Assembly (NCBI GenBank): GCA_019671135.1
Contig: JAHRHY010000004.1
Span: 2,542,001 to 2,606,000 of the forward strand
DNA: 64,000 nt
Source of the DNA: Linnemannia hyalina
Taxonomy: Eukaryota > Mortierellomycota > Mortierellomycetes > Mortierellales > Mortierellaceae
Direction of reading: 5' to 3'
A program made the translations under genes and the position numbers. Each line of letters begins with the position of its first letter. Positions within the stretch are counted from its first letter, which is position 1. Below the pieces are notes generated by a model. The model was not told the origin of the DNA, made no database searches, and worked only from the letters and a program-made list of their open reading frames with translations. This document shows positions 22,914-34,999 of the stretch, piece after piece.

Positions 22914-25900
22914 TTACGGTAGGTCTGAAGACCCATCGTCAGATCCATATGAAGACAACTCCGTGCTAAAGGCACTGCGCTGTGCCAGCAACGTTTCATA
23001 GATTGGACTCAGACCAGTCGCACCTTCGAGAACCACACCTGCGCTGTAAAGTATCCTAAGATTGGTTCCCCAGAGCATCTTGACGGCCACGGTTCCATCG
23101 TCGCCCGACACTCGCCATACTCGGACAGACTCATCATCACTGGCTGTGATGAACTCTGTCGGGATAACTGGATTCCAAGACAGGCTTACGACTCGCGCAG
23201 AAAACACACGAAGCGAGGCTGCGCAAGACCAAGTTTCGATGTCTCCGACCAACTGACGATACCAGAGATCCACAATATAGTCCTTTGAGTGTGCCAGAAA
23301 CTGACCGCATGGCGAGTAGGCGACATACGCGCAATTGACAATGGGCTTAAACGATCTGACATGCACCTTCAATTCCAGACCAGGCTCGTCCGACTGCAGG
23401 TCCCACAAGACAATCGAGTGCAAAGTGCCCAAAGCAAGTTGCTGACCATTGGGCGAGTAGTCCAGTGCCAGGATTGGGACCTCCCTCAGCTTCTTGGACG
23501 TCAAGAGGACTCTTGTTCGTGGATCGAAAAGCCTGACTTTTCCATCCTCCGAGCACACTGCAAGTTGATGTCCTGTCGGTGAGAACTTCAAGTCAATGAT
23601 GCAATTGTTGTTGTCTCCATCTCCAACAAGAATGCATTGCTGCTCCGTATCATAAAGGTCCCACAATCGTACAATGTTACGGTGGTCGCAAGAGGCGATC
23701 CGGCGACCACAGGTTGAATAAGCAACAATCTTCACTGCGCCCGAATGCCCCTTCAAGACTAGCCCAGCTGCGCCAGTGCTGCGATCCCACAATCGCACTG
23801 AACCATCCTCGCACCCGGTCGCGACTTGATTGCCGTCCGCCGAAAACGCCACGTCGTAGATCATCTCTGGGTCCGGAAACTCAAATGACACTGATCCGCG
23901 CAATCCCGTTGTAGCATTCCCTTGTCGGATAACACCTGGGTGATATATAGAGATAGCAGGTAGGCAATGGGCAGAAATGACAAATAGACCATCGGGAGAG
24001 TAGGCCACCAGACAAGAGTCGCCGATCTGATCTTGTATCGCAATGCTGGACCGACTGGAGTTAACCTCCCATAGTCGCATCGTCCTGTCTTTAGATCCCG
24101 ATGCGATGGTAAGACCGTCCGGAGAGAAGGCAATATCATGTATTGAACGCCAGTGACCGTCAAACGTGGAAATAATGTCGCCTGTGGATGCATCCCATAA
24201 CATCACCCTGAAGTCGTCGCTAGAAGTGGCGATCAATTGACCGTCCGGAGAGAATGCGATTCCAGTAACAGTCTTGGCGTGGCCTTGTAGTACAGGACCT
24301 GGGCTACCGGAGACCATATCCCACAGCCACACATTGCCGTCACCGTGACCGGTAGCTATCCATCGGCCGTCTGGAGAACAGGCAAGACTGTAAATCTTCC
24401 CCAACAAAGGACGCAAGACGACCCCTCGCTCTCCTGTCTCCGAGTCCCAAAACCGAATTGTTCCATCCGCGCTGCCTGATATGAGCTGCCGTCCATCCGG
24501 GGAAAACCTGACGCTCGCGATCCACCTAGTGTGACCTTCCAAAAAAAAGACGCACACTCCCGTCTCCGAATCCCACAATTGCACTGTTTTGTCGTCGCCG
24601 ACCGAGGCAATACGGTCCCCGCAAGGCGAGTACGTCAATGAGCGTATGGAATTAGTGTGCCCCTCCATGGTCAACAACTCCTCGCCACTAGTGCAATCCC
24701 ACAACCGAATCACTCCTTTCTCGTCCCCAGATACGATTCGTCGACTATCAGGCGAGAACGCAATAGTGGCGACATGCACGGTGGCTGTGATTAGAAGGAG
24801 TAGTTGCCATGTAGAGGTGTCGTAAATACTGATGCCAAGGCCATCACCATCCACCATCACTCCAAGCATCCTTCCGTCAGGCGAGTAGGCACATGCTGTT
24901 ATGGAGCCCCCCATCTTGAGGTATGGCAGCTCTCCGAACCGGACGCCCTCCATCTGTGCATGGCTCAGATCCGCTTGCCGCAACCAACTTCCCGAGAGAT
25001 TGGCTCTTGTCAGGTCAGCGCCTTGGAACTGTGCAGAGTCGAATTGCCCGTCGGAAAGGTCGGCGCCAGGGACCTTGATGCCACGGAGATCAGCGCCGTT
25101 GAACAGAGCGCCGGCTCTGACCAGGATCGTTATGGCATTGGTGGCGGCGATGGTGGCACTGGAATTGGTCTTGGACTGGTCTATGATAGCGCGGAGTTGT
25201 TGCTCAAAATCCTGGTCGAGCCTCACGCGGTCGCACAGGAACTGGATAATCGACGGCTCCTTGAGCAAGTTTCTCAGGTACAGAGGGCCATTGATGTCGG
25301 ACGAAAGGGAGGCTGGGGATGCAATCTCAATTGAGGAGTCAAAGTCCTGCTCGTCAACCTTGGCCGGGTTGTAAATGACGCGTGAGAGGAAATACTCAAG
25401 CATGGACCGGTGCACAAAGCGATACTGATTCCCAGTGCGCATCAATGGACTGGCTTCGCGGAGCAGCTTAGCCTCGGGGTCAGTACCAAAGAACACCGCC
25501 TTCCAGGAGTCCTTGTCATGTCGATGGATATACTCGACGACCGGGTATCCACCCTGCTCCTGAAAGATCGCCGCAGACAGACGTAGCAGGTAGTCGATCC
25601 CGCATCCAATAAAACCGTAGTCCATCAGCGAATTGAATGCCGTCAGTTCTTCCTTGCTCAGTGTGTTCGACTGTAAACGCAGTCGATTCGTCTCCAGCCA
25701 CTGCTCTACAAACATGTCGTAGAGTCCGACTCGGGTGACACGAATGCTTGACAGGTCGCTATTCGAGGCGACCAAGCGAGGCAGAGCCTTGAGAGCAAGC
25801 GTGAGGAGGAACGGGTTCTTGACGAGGTCCTTGACATTGGGGATCGTTGCCAGCTTGTATATGTACTCCTTCGCCGACCAGACAGCCTGGTTATGGAATA

Positions 25901-28577
25901 ATAGCGCAGTCTGTGGATCCTGCACATACAGCTTGACATAGTTCTCAATCTGGTCCTTGGAGAAGGGAGCAATCACGACCTCCTGGAATAAATCCTTTGA
26001 ACCAGAAGCATAGCGATCTGTCGGCTGAGGCTTAAAGCGATCAACGTATGAGGGTCCGAGGAACTGGGTGCGGCAGCTGATGACCATCTTGGTGTTCCAT
26101 TGTCCTGGCTGGTTAAGCATGTTGGTTCGGTGCAGATTGACCAATTGCTGACTCTCGTCGTACCCATCGCAGATGAGGATGAGTTGGCGGCGCTGCTTCA
26201 TCTCTTGGATTTGGTCATCACTAAAGTTGTTGGCCCTCAGCTGCTTGGCGATCATGTCCTCATCTGGGTGTTTGATGGCAGGAAGATTGATGAACAATGG
26301 GATGGGTCCGCCTTGCTTATAGTCGGTCCAGAGTTGATGCTCAAGGTGGCGATTGAATGTCGATTTCCCAGACCCAGAGTCGCCTAGAATCAACATCACT
26401 TGTCTCTCGCTTGCCAAGAACTCCAGTACTTTCTCCAGGAGAGGAAAGGTATCTTCGTCCTTGGCCCTCAAGCTGGCTTTGGCGAATGGTTGGATGTAAA
26501 GTGACAGGCGGCTCAGCTCCAACCTCAGAACTTTGTGCTTGTGGAGATTGTACTCAAGAGGAGGGATATTCTGAACACGAGCGAGCGTAGGGGAGGTTGC
26601 AGGCAGAGGAAGACGACTCCTGAGCGGATAAGGAAGAGGGATGGAGGTGCCTTGGTCCTGGTTGAGGTCCTTCAATAGGGCAAGAGTACTGGCACTGACG
26701 ACCTGGTCAGCAGTGGTTCCGAGTTGGCGGATGATATTTAGCATCCAATTCCGGACGCTCTCATCATGGCACCACAAAGGATCGTTCATGTACAGCTCTC
26801 CAAGAAGATCGATGGCTTGCAGGCGGACGTTGGTGTCCCAGATGGTGTCAGAGGCGATCTCGCCCAGCAATTGGCAGATACCCCATTGAAACAAAGGGTC
26901 ACGACGACAGGGTGCCTCATAGATGAGAACATTGAGATCCTTGAGTTGACCGGCTTGAGCAAGGGCGTAGGCGGCACGGACGGCAGTGTACCACGGACGC
27001 CTCTGACCAGACCCAAGCCCCTCCTTCATGCTCTCAAGCACGCCTCGGCCACTCTCCATAAGCGAACAGGCACCATCATAGACACTACCAGCAACCTCAA
27101 CGACACCTCCGAGAGTCTCTTGCAGCTTGCCGAGTCCTTCGAGAACTGCTCCCAGATCCAACTTAAATACCGCCGAGACCTTGACGAGTCCTTCCACAAC
27201 CCCAGTAGAATGTCGGAGAACGGCCTGCAGCGGTGATTCATTGTTGGGGACATACTGCAGCGCTTGGAACGCATAGCATGCCTGATACATCAAGTAGGGA
27301 TCTGAGCTAGCCTTCAAACCCGACAACACCTCAGACAGAGGTTCGTGTTCCTCAACTCGATCCAAGTCCTTGACCTTGTGCTCCGCCATGACATCAAGCA
27401 GCCTCGAGACAGCCAAAGTGAGATGGAAAGGATGAACAGACGACTGCTGGTGGGTGTCCTGCAGACGAACTCTGAGTACATGGAGGATTTTGACTAGGTC
27501 GTCAGGAAGCAGAGCCTCGGAGGGAGCAGACTGGACCAATTGCACCAGACCTTGCAGCAAATCTACATCCAAAAGCACAGCCTGGTCGAATGCCGTGATG
27601 GTGCACGACAGCAACCTGCGATAGTGCTCGTTGTCGAGAACAGGGCCAATAAGTACCATCTCAGCAATCTCGGTCAGGTCTTTTGAGGCATCCTTTGCAA
27701 ACTCGTCCACCATGCGAGCTCCAAGCCATCGCAGACGTTCCTGCTCAACGGGGTCTTCCTTCAAAGCACCAAGCCAGGCAAGATGGGCAGGAGTGCTAGA
27801 CCACAGGATCTGCAAGGGATCCTCTTGCTGGTCAATGGGGACAACACTGTTGGGGAGCAATCCAAGACATAGGGCCAGCTGAGGAGTGGTATCAATGCGG
27901 GAACCGAAGTCTTGTAAAGCGATGAGGACGACAGGGGCGTTGATATTTTGTGGAAAGACGTCCAAGCGTGTTATGGCCGGCAGAGCTGACGGCTGGGCAC
28001 AGGAAGCAGGACTTTTGACCTCGCTGATGGAAACTGTATGTTCGATGTCAACACTGCTAGAAACTTCAACCTCATACTCGATGTCACCACTATACTGAGT
28101 GCTGATAATTGAGAGGCGATGAAGATTCGCTTCGGTGCTAGCGGTGGAGAATCGGTTAAGAGATGTCTTGAGACTCTGCGACTGCTTGTCCCTGGGCTTT
28201 GGGGTCGATGGTCGGAAGAGTCCGAACAACTTGTCTCGCTTGCGAACACGCTGGGAGGAGACGGACTTGTTGTCGCCACCATCATCAGCGTCGCCACATG
28301 CAAGGTCCGTAGGAACCAGGATACCCTTGACAAGGATCGCTGCAAAGCCGTTACTGATGGATCGATCATTGACCGTCGAGGATGGCCGAACTGCCTTATC
28401 GGCTGCTCTGCAAAGGATGGCAAAGACAGAGTTAGTGCTCGACTGAGATGTCGTGGAGCGAACAGTCGCCGTCGACTGATCGTCGTGGGGTGGTAACCCT
28501 GGTGAGGTTGAATGCAATTCCTTGGACATGATGTGTGCACTAATAATAAACAGAGAGGCAACCGCGACATTGAACAT
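22914..28577 (-). CDS. NACHT-WD40 NLR-like protein, copy A (intact)
   Basis: Single open exon, 1887 aa from the ATG at 28577. A second Met (MSKELHS, 28529) is the start shared by all copies and is equally likely. Order of regions: disordered Ser/Thr-rich N-terminus (about 17-190); helical ARM/HEAT-like region (about 250-650); NACHT NTPase with Walker A GDSGSGKS (732-739) and Walker B LILICDGYDE (799-808); C-terminal NACHT helices to about 1150; pentapeptide stretch (about 1158-1215, GADLRG / GADLSD / GADLTR / ADLSHA); then 14 WD40 repeats (about 1222-1850), enough for two seven-bladed propellers; and a short acidic tail. This is a STAND architecture: NTP-dependent oligomerisation triggered through the WD40 sensor, known from fungal heterokaryon-incompatibility proteins. 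No HET, HeLo or other named effector domain is visible at the N-terminus. The tail is shorter than in B and C because of a local frame change. Confidence 0.92.
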   Translation of the reverse strand: MFNVAVASLFIISAHIMSKELHSTSPGLPPHDDQSTATVRSTTSQSSTNSVFAILCRAADKAVRPSSTVNDRSISNGFAAILVKGILVPTDLACGDADDGGDNKSVSSQRVRKRDKLFGLFRPSTPKPRDKQSQSLKTSLNRFSTASTEANLHRLSIISTQYSGDIEYEVEVSSSVDIEHTVSISEVKSPASCAQPSALPAITRLDVFPQNINAPVVLIALQDFGSRIDTTPQLALCLGLLPNSVVPIDQQEDPLQILWSSTPAHLAWLGALKEDPVEQERLRWLGARMVDEFAKDASKDLTEIAEMVLIGPVLDNEHYRRLLSCTITAFDQAVLLDVDLLQGLVQLVQSAPSEALLPDDLVKILHVLRVRLQDTHQQSSVHPFHLTLAVSRLLDVMAEHKVKDLDRVEEHEPLSEVLSGLKASSDPYLMYQACYAFQALQYVPNNESPLQAVLRHSTGVVEGLVKVSAVFKLDLGAVLEGLGKLQETLGGVVEVAGSVYDGACSLMESGRGVLESMKEGLGSGQRRPWYTAVRAAYALAQAGQLKDLNVLIYEAPCRRDPLFQWGICQLLGEIASDTIWDTNVRLQAIDLLGELYMNDPLWCHDESVRNWMLNIIRQLGTTADQVVSASTLALLKDLNQDQGTSIPLPYPLRSRLPLPATSPTLARVQNIPPLEYNLHKHKVLRLELSRLSLYIQPFAKASLRAKDEDTFPLLEKVLEFLASERQVMLILGDSGSGKSTFNRHLEHQLWTDYKQGGPIPLFINLPAIKHPDEDMIAKQLRANNFSDDQIQEMKQRRQLILICDGYDESQQLVNLHRTNMLNQPGQWNTKMVISCRTQFLGPSYVDRFKPQPTDRYASGSKDLFQEVVIAPFSKDQIENYVKLYVQDPQTALLFHNQAVWSAKEYIYKLATIPNVKDLVKNPFLLTLALKALPRLVASNSDLSSIRVTRVGLYDMFVEQWLETNRLRLQSNTLSKEELTAFNSLMDYGFIGCGIDYLLRLSAAIFQEQGGYPVVEYIHRHDKDSWKAVFFGTDPEAKLLREASPLMRTGNQYRFVHRSMLEYFLSRVIYNPAKVDEQDFDSSIEIASPASLSSDINGPLYLRNLLKEPSIIQFLCDRVRLDQDFEQQLRAIIDQSKTNSSATIAATNAITILVRAGALFNGADLRGIKVPGADLSDGQFDSAQFQGADLTRANLSGSWLRQADLSHAQMEGVRFGELPYLKMGGSITACAYSPDGRMLGVMVDGDGLGISIYDTSTWQLLLLITATVHVATIAFSPDSRRIVSGDEKGVIRLWDCTSGEELLTMEGHTNSIRSLTYSPCGDRIASVGDDKTVQLWDSETGVCVFFLEGHTRWIASVRFSPDGRQLISGSADGTIRFWDSETGERGVVLRPLLGKIYSLACSPDGRWIATGHGDGNVWLWDMVSGSPGPVLQGHAKTVTGIAFSPDGQLIATSSDDFRVMLWDASTGDIISTFDGHWRSIHDIAFSPDGLTIASGSKDRTMRLWEVNSSRSSIAIQDQIGDSCLVAYSPDGLFVISAHCLPAISIYHPGVIRQGNATTGLRGSVSFEFPDPEMIYDVAFSADGNQVATGCEDGSVRLWDRSTGAAGLVLKGHSGAVKIVAYSTCGRRIASCDHRNIVRLWDLYDTEQQCILVGDGDNNNCIIDLKFSPTGHQLAVCSEDGKVRLFDPRTRVLLTSKKLREVPILALDYSPNGQQLALGTLHSIVLWDLQSDEPGLELKVHVRSFKPIVNCAYVAYSPCGQFLAHSKDYIVDLWYRQLVGDIETWSCAASLRVFSARVVSLSWNPVIPTEFITASDDESVRVWRVSGDDGTVAVKMLWGTNLRILYSAGVVLEGATGLSPIYETLLAQRSAFSTELSSYGSDDGSSDLP

Positions 28578-28581
28578 TAGG

Positions 28582-28640
28582 CTGTGTTACAAACAAACAC
28601 ATAAGTCAGAAAGCGCAATGTCCTTGTTGTCTCTGCTTAC
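28582..28640 (-). other. Conserved 59-bp leader intron of copy A
   Basis: GTAAGC donor, CTGAC branch-point-like word and ACACAG acceptor, ending 4 bp before the ATG at 28577. Introns of exactly the same length and position precede copies B (38968-39026), C (49502-49560) and D (58855-58913). This supports a spliced 5' UTR. Confidence 0.7.
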
Positions 28641-29800
28641 CTTGAAGGAAATTAAAGTCCTCTGTTGGGGATGTTGGAGACTGGACAGGGTTGAAATGGT
28701 GTGGTAAGAAAGAAGGATTGAAGGCAGGGGCCTACAGCATAATGAAAAAAAAAAAAAAAACAGAAAAGAGAAAAAAAGAAAAAAAGTACATTAGCCAGTG
28801 TAGAAAGCACGATGCTCATCCGCGGAGTTGAGTGAACAAACAACTCACAATGGGAAAGGAGATGGAGCTGATGCTGCTGCCTGCTTGTTTAGCGGGTTTG
28901 GATGCTGAGGGGCATGTGCTCGGGAAGAAATATATATGCATGCGTGGAGAGCGTTGGTCAATACTTGTCCGCGGTGCCAAACACTGGCAAGCGGTCTAGA
29001 ATGGCCCTACCTGAGTGGTAAGGAGAGCGGGCCCGTCGTAGACAGTTGAGGATGATGAGAGTTAACACGCGCTAAACAGAATATGGAAAGGTTCTTCTTG
29101 CATGCAAACACGATTGTCCAAGTACTCACAAAGCGATCTCGTACCTCGCGAGAACGTTTTGCGTTCTTTTGGTGTGTTTTGTGTGTTAGCTGGATGGGAA
29201 ACGACAAGTGGAGAAGCAGGCAATTGCTATTAGGGAGACAGAATGGCTAGTGGTTGGAGGGCGAAGAGTTAAGGTTATGATGTGTTTAGCAGAGATAAGC
29301 GTGGTATGTGAACTGGGCTATTAGACGTGGGGGGCTGTACCTCTCCAAGCTTGGAGTGCTCGGTACTTGATAGGTACAAGACGGACAAGCACGCAGGAGG
29401 GCGATTCTCAGAGCGAGGAGAAGGTGCAGAGAGCTGAGAAGAAGAACGTTACAAGATGGATGGATGTTGGAATGACCAACAGGTGCTAATGCAGGTAAGG
29501 TGCAATGAGGACAAGGAGACTGGTGGTGAAGACGAATGAAGGAGATGGAGAGTAATGAGGAGGGGAGCAAGGCGAGGGTTGCAAGGAGGAAAAATGGTGA
29601 GAGGAAGAGAGAGAGAGAATGAGAGAAAGAACCCCAAGACAGAGGTGGCCCATAGTATGGATGTGAGTTTTCGCCTGTGCATCGTTGTTTCTTTTCCTTC
29701 CCCCTGGTGAACAACACCATCCCGCATGGCCCTCAATCTTGACATATTTTCTTTCCTGCCATAGATCGATTTACCACTCCCTCTTTCATTCCCGTGTAAG
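28641..29800 (-). promoter_or_regulatory. 5' leader and promoter of copy A (duplicated unit)
   Basis: About 1.1 kb that aligns, with indels, to the regions upstream of B (37740-38967), C (48440-49501) and D (57710-58854). Shared landmarks are CATTGTGAGTTGTT (a second donor-like GTGAGT), ACTCAACTCCGCGG, CAATCGTGTTTGCATGC and the T-rich tract near 28745-28790. The conservation is at nucleotide level with shifting frames, so it is leader or promoter sequence and not an N-terminal exon. Confidence 0.65.
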
Positions 29801-31831
29801 AGAAAAAGCACTCGGCAGGCATTGTTAACACATAAGCTGAGAAGCAAAGGAGAAAAGCGTTGGAGAGCGAGACACTCGCACAGACACCATGCAAGTTCAA
29901 TCGTACAATAGTCGTTGACAGAGGGTGAACAGACATAAGACGTGAAATGAAAGAGTACTCATCGAGGTGATCCATGGCTGATAACCAAAATACAGCCTTT
30001 TTACGTCTGAATCGCTCAGGAGCTGCACATCCGCCCAATCGCGTCGCTATTAATCTACCAACGTTATTTGATGAAGCAAGAAATGGAGTACAGTACAAAG
30101 AAGCAACCTTATGCTCCGAAACCAGCGTTTTTTTGGTATACCCTTGGTGTCCTTTTTACTGTACTCATCGTGTCGTGCACGATTGAGAGATCCGTTGATG
30201 GATTAGGCGATGAATGGTAAACCCCTTCCTAAGAATGATCAGAAAAGGCAAACAGAGTAAACCAACAGCTCCCGTTGGTGCCATGTCAGGATGAATGTCA
30301 TCATTGTTTTTGGACCACAAACGTCCAGTTAAACTTTTCTCTCCTTTCAAATCAAAAGTGAGGGAAGGACGGAGAAGGAGGGAGAGAGGATCGATGGGAA
30401 GGGATGGCGAAGGGCCATGGCGTCAATGGAAAAAGAGGAAGGGTCATACTACGAGGGACACTCTACTGCCGAACGGAGATGGATGGTCAACAAAGAGGTT
30501 GCCCTCTGCCGTGATATTGCGCTGATCTTTCTGTGCGTGTGCCACCTGACAGACAAGATAAAAAAAGGATGAGGGTTGAAGAAACGATAAAGGTGGTCAA
30601 TGATTACGACTTCCTCGGAGCCAACATTCCAAACAAACTTGTCAACGCAGAGAGAGAGAGCCTGTTCACCACGATTGGGCACCATGAAGGCAAAAGCATT
30701 AGCACTGTTTTGTGTAACGCAGTGTTGCCGACTGCGGTGAAAGGTAAGGATGGAAAGTAAGGACGTTCACAACCTGCATCATTTATGTGCTCTTGTTGAC
30801 TTGATCCTGGCGCGCACCTTTTTTTTTCTCTCTTCTGAAACTGTGATGGATGCTGTACGCGAAGGTAAGAGAGAGAGACAAGTGTTTTCTGCGTGGGGTC
30901 ACTCTACCTTTTCTGGCCCTGGAAGTTGAAACCCCTGCAGAATGCATAGTTGACCCTTGTCAGAGAAGGAAGGGGAGCAAGTTTCGGTTTCGGACGATGT
31001 CGAACGGCGATTGAAAAAAATGAATGAATTGTCTCATAAAATCATATGGTGCCTGAATTGGTCCCAGATGAAGAATGATGAAATGATGTTCTCGACCGTT
31101 AGGAACAGGGGAGTAGGGGATATGAATGGACAAGGTGCATCATATCTCGACACACATGCATGCAACACATGCATCATTCCTCCTTGTGTTGTTCATTGGT
31201 CATTCAAGTCAGGGCACCACGTTGTGTCCTTCTTTGTTTGATATGAAGGGACGGGGGGCAATTGCTTGAAGAATTATGCAATTAGAGCCCAGGGGTACCC
31301 AGAGGGAGAGAGGGGGCGGTACCCCTCTCCTTTGGTGCCAGGACTCTATTTAATTGATTGTGATTGTTGGGTGTTTTATGACGATGGTAAGAAGGGGAAG
31401 AAGGAACATCGGACCTTATTTTCACACCAGCTTGAAGTGTTATTTTTGCGGAGCATACAACTGGTCCTTTCCTCCTCCTCCTCCCTCTGTGTGTGTGTAA
31501 GAGGAGAGACTCCTCCTTCTACTTTTTCTTCCTTACTCCTTTTGCCACTCTTTTCGTTTCTTTGTTCCTTCCCTTCACCTTTTCCTTTCTTTGTCTCTAC
31601 GTTCCCTTTGTTTTGCTTTTTCTTCTTTTTTCATTGTTTGTCATTCATTCGTCTTTCCTCTCGTTGTACATCACTCCATCTTTCAGTCATCACACAACAT
31701 CTCTCTCCCCTCATTTGTATACAATCAGCACAGCACACACAGCAGCTTGTCCCACCATAGGAACACTATTTTATTACTGAGCGCCTCTTTTTTCTCCCAG
31801 GAAAAGAAAAGAACAACAGCATAGAACGACA
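29801..31831. other. Intergenic, no gene seen
   Basis: The proximal part (to about 30100) has weak similarity to the region upstream of B (37540-37740). The rest holds short biased open frames. A strong pyrimidine-rich tract (31470-31720) leads into the next gene and is its likely promoter or leader. Confidence 0.5.
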
Positions 31832-34800
31832 ATGAGGGCAACCCCAGTATCATCGTTGACCCTCAGTGTCCTTCTCGCCTTGGCAACAATCCTCTTGCCC
31901 CTCGGTCTCGTTCACGCGCAACAGCAACAGCAACAGCAGGAAGACCCATCCGCCCTTGCTAGCATCCTTACAAGTGACGACAGCACTGCTAACCACCACG
32001 AGCTGGGGTTTGATATCCGTCGCCGTCGATACCTTTATCGGACAATTGAACACTTTTATGCCCCTATTGTCGAAAACAACATTCAGCAGAACAGCAATTG
32101 GAGACTGAGGAGGAGGAGGATACAGAGGCGGGATCTGTTGAACGAGGTCCTCGGGGACGCTGTACCCACACCCAGCAAAGACGGTTCTGGATCTAATGAG
32201 GGTATGTACCCTACCTGTTGTCTGTCAATGCAGTTTTTTTTTTTTGTTTTTTGTTTTGTTTATTCGCGCGCGCATTTCCTGCGACCTGATTGGGTTCAGC
32301 TCCTTCCATCTACTTTTTTCATTCTTCGATTCGTGCCTCTCCCTCTCGTATACCATTCCACCACTCCTTTACCCATCCCTGTCCAAGGCCGGCTGTCTTA
32401 CCGTAACAGCCTCTCGAGCACACACGCCCATATCGCCAAATAGTTGTTTGTGACAAACAGGAGAGAGAAGAGAGACGCACTTTTCGTCTGCTTTTTTCCG
32501 ACTCTTCTGACACGGCGTGATGATTCTTCGCCCTCACTTTCGCTCTTGCTCACTTCCTCCTTCCCTTTCTTTGCTCCCTCCCCCCAGCCCAACCGGGTTC
32601 CAACCACTTCTCCCTACTTCCTTCCTTCATCGACCCCTCACATGCTCCAATTGAACCATAAACCATTTGATTTATCCCTTTCTGTTTGTGTGCACTTCCA
32701 CTCCAAACCACTCTCTCTCCCTTGCTCCCTTGTCTCCTCATTTTATCATCCATCCAACCATTATTAACTTTTCAACTCCAAGGGTTTCAATATTGATTTT
32801 TTTTTTTTTTTTTTTTGTTTGAGGGCGGGCATGCATGGTGACGGCATGGTAGCAAGCGGGTGGTGAAAAACAAGATCTGATGGATAACCTTTGCTGGGTG
32901 CAGAGTGCATAAAGAGAGTGGAGCCAGAAGGTTCTGGAGTTGGGACATATTCAATCGGAGAACAGCCGGACACAGAGGAGAGGAACCTTTCGTTACCCAA
33001 AAACACCCCCGAAGGCTCTTTCGAACGAGGAAGCACAGCGGATGCGAGCCCGCTGTTGTTTGTTGTTTCGTTACAAGCCAATCTTCATATTTACTCCCTG
33101 TCTCTACTTGCCAGCTCCCTTTCTCATTATGCTTACATGAAAATGTTTATGTGAGCCATTAGAAAAGTGCTCGTACATTGTGTTAACCGATTGGCGATTT
33201 TCTATTTCTTTTGCTATCCTATCCTTTCCACTCCGCTTCTCGGATCTTCCTTCCCTCCCTCCTTCCTTGCTTTGGTTGTTATTGCTCTTCCTTTCATTCC
33301 TTCTATCGCCATCTCGTTGCTGTTCTTGTGTTTGTTCACGAATAACGTGAATATGCAGTCCATCCAAGGACAACAGGAGGCACAACGACAGGGGTGACCA
33401 CCACCTCTGATGCACTCCCCCCTCCTTCCTCTGTCTCCGTCCCCAATACGACGACTCCTCCCTCAACCGGGGAATCGTCGGGAATCACAGCGACAGAGAC
33501 GGACAGTGGTTCTGGTACCAGTACGGGTACTGGTACTTCTGTTATCATTCCTCCTACTGACACTACCATCCCGTCGTCGTCAGAACCACCCTCTACACCC
33601 GATCCTACTTCGGGCACTAGTGCCACCACCAATACCTTCACCTCCACCGACAAACAACAACCTCCTACTCCAACTTCCCGTACGAAAAATAATAACTAGC
33701 ATGCACTAGCGCGGCAGTATGATGTTACAATGAACGATGGACACACCACCAAACTAAACTAACTCCGTTGTCTTCCCTTTATTTTTATTTCTTTAGCCGT
33801 GTCGCCAACGGGTGATACAGGAGTAGCAACAACACCACCAACTACGGAGCCTACAGCTCCACCTACAACTACGGATCCCACAACACCTCCACCAGTGACC
33901 ACGGACCCAACTACACCCCCTCCCATCACTACAGATCCAACATCACCTCCTCCAGTTACAACTGACCCTACGACGCCTCCACCAGTGACCACAGATCCTA
34001 CCACACCTCCCGTCACTACGGATCCAACTACACCTCCTCCAGTCACTACTGACCCACCCGTCACTACCCCTGACCCTGAACCAACCACGAAATCCAGGAC
34101 AAAGACAACTACTACCAGCAGCAGTAGTCGAGGTGGACATACGAACCCACCATCACCTGTCACAACTACTTCGGATGGTGTTGTCAAACCCTCGGATACA
34201 GCTTCTTCAGGATCTATGAGCTCAAGCAATAAGACAGCTATCACAATTGGAGTTGCTATTGGCGCTATTGTCGTTGCTGGAGGTATTGGTGTCTGGGTCT
34301 TCCGCAAATGGAAACTCTCCGTAAGTGTCTGATATATGTGTGGCACAAAGACATGGCCATTCGACTGAGCTACATCAGCATGTCTCTAACACGCTTATTT
34401 TTATTATTGTGCGAAAACAGCCATCGAGACAGTTCAAGAGCAAGATCAGGAGCTCAACAGCGGGAGGCATGGTAGGCGGCGCTGGAGCAGGAGGAGCAGT
34501 CATCGGAGGAGACGACGACTATGACGCATACACCGACATCTTCCGCCCACAGCCACACGACTCTGCAGTCGGAGGCCCCGCAATGGCCACTTCTATGGCT
34601 CCCGCCTCCGTCGCTGGGTCCTCACCCACTCACCACCAACAGGCCCTCCCACAAACACAATCGCAGTATGAGCTTGGGATGTACGAGCAACAGCAGCAAG
34701 CACAGGGAAAGGGGCAGGGACATAGTCCGAACCACCAACACATGAGCATGTCCAGCGCTGCCACCGCCTCGATGACCGTACCGGACTATAGCCAGTACCG

Positions 34801-34999
34801 GTATGCTGCCGGTTATGAATCTGGGATCCCAGAGCAGATCCTGGGGAATGGTGGCGGATATCTACCGGCAGGGGGGTATCAGGAGCGGAATGAGGTGCCG
34901 TATTCGATGTTTGAGAGCCACCAGCCATATCACCCGGAGGGACCTGCGTCTTCGAATGGGCGGTCTACTGGTCAGTTCTTGAGGGAGCTGCGCGAGTAG
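31832..34999 (+). CDS. Mucin-like single-pass membrane protein (Wsc/Mid2-type architecture)
   Basis: Proposed exons: 31832-32201, 33359-33679, 33797-34320, 34421-34999. All are GT-AG with phases agreeing; 1794 nt, 597 aa. A signal peptide (about 1-29, ending GLVHA) is followed by a Gln run and an Arg-rich segment. Then comes a long Ser/Thr/Pro region with about seven near-repeats of TTDPTTPPPV (about 254-319), one transmembrane helix (about 378-399, ITIGVAIGAIVVAGGIGVWVF), basic stop-transfer residues (RKWK), and a Gly/Gln/His-rich cytoplasmic tail of about 195 residues. The layout resembles wall-stress sensors of the Wsc/Mid2 type, but no WSC domain is seen; a sensor role is inference. Intron 1 (1157 nt) is exceptionally long and may hide a small exon, so the exon 1-2 link is the weakest part. 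Confidence 0.72.

Noticed and set aside
28881..29207. Frame conserved upstream of A, C and D (FVSTWTIVFACKKNLSIFC) as an N-terminal exon
   Set aside because: It has no ATG start (it opens at TTG), and its frame changes in copy B. The conservation is nucleotide-level leader similarity.
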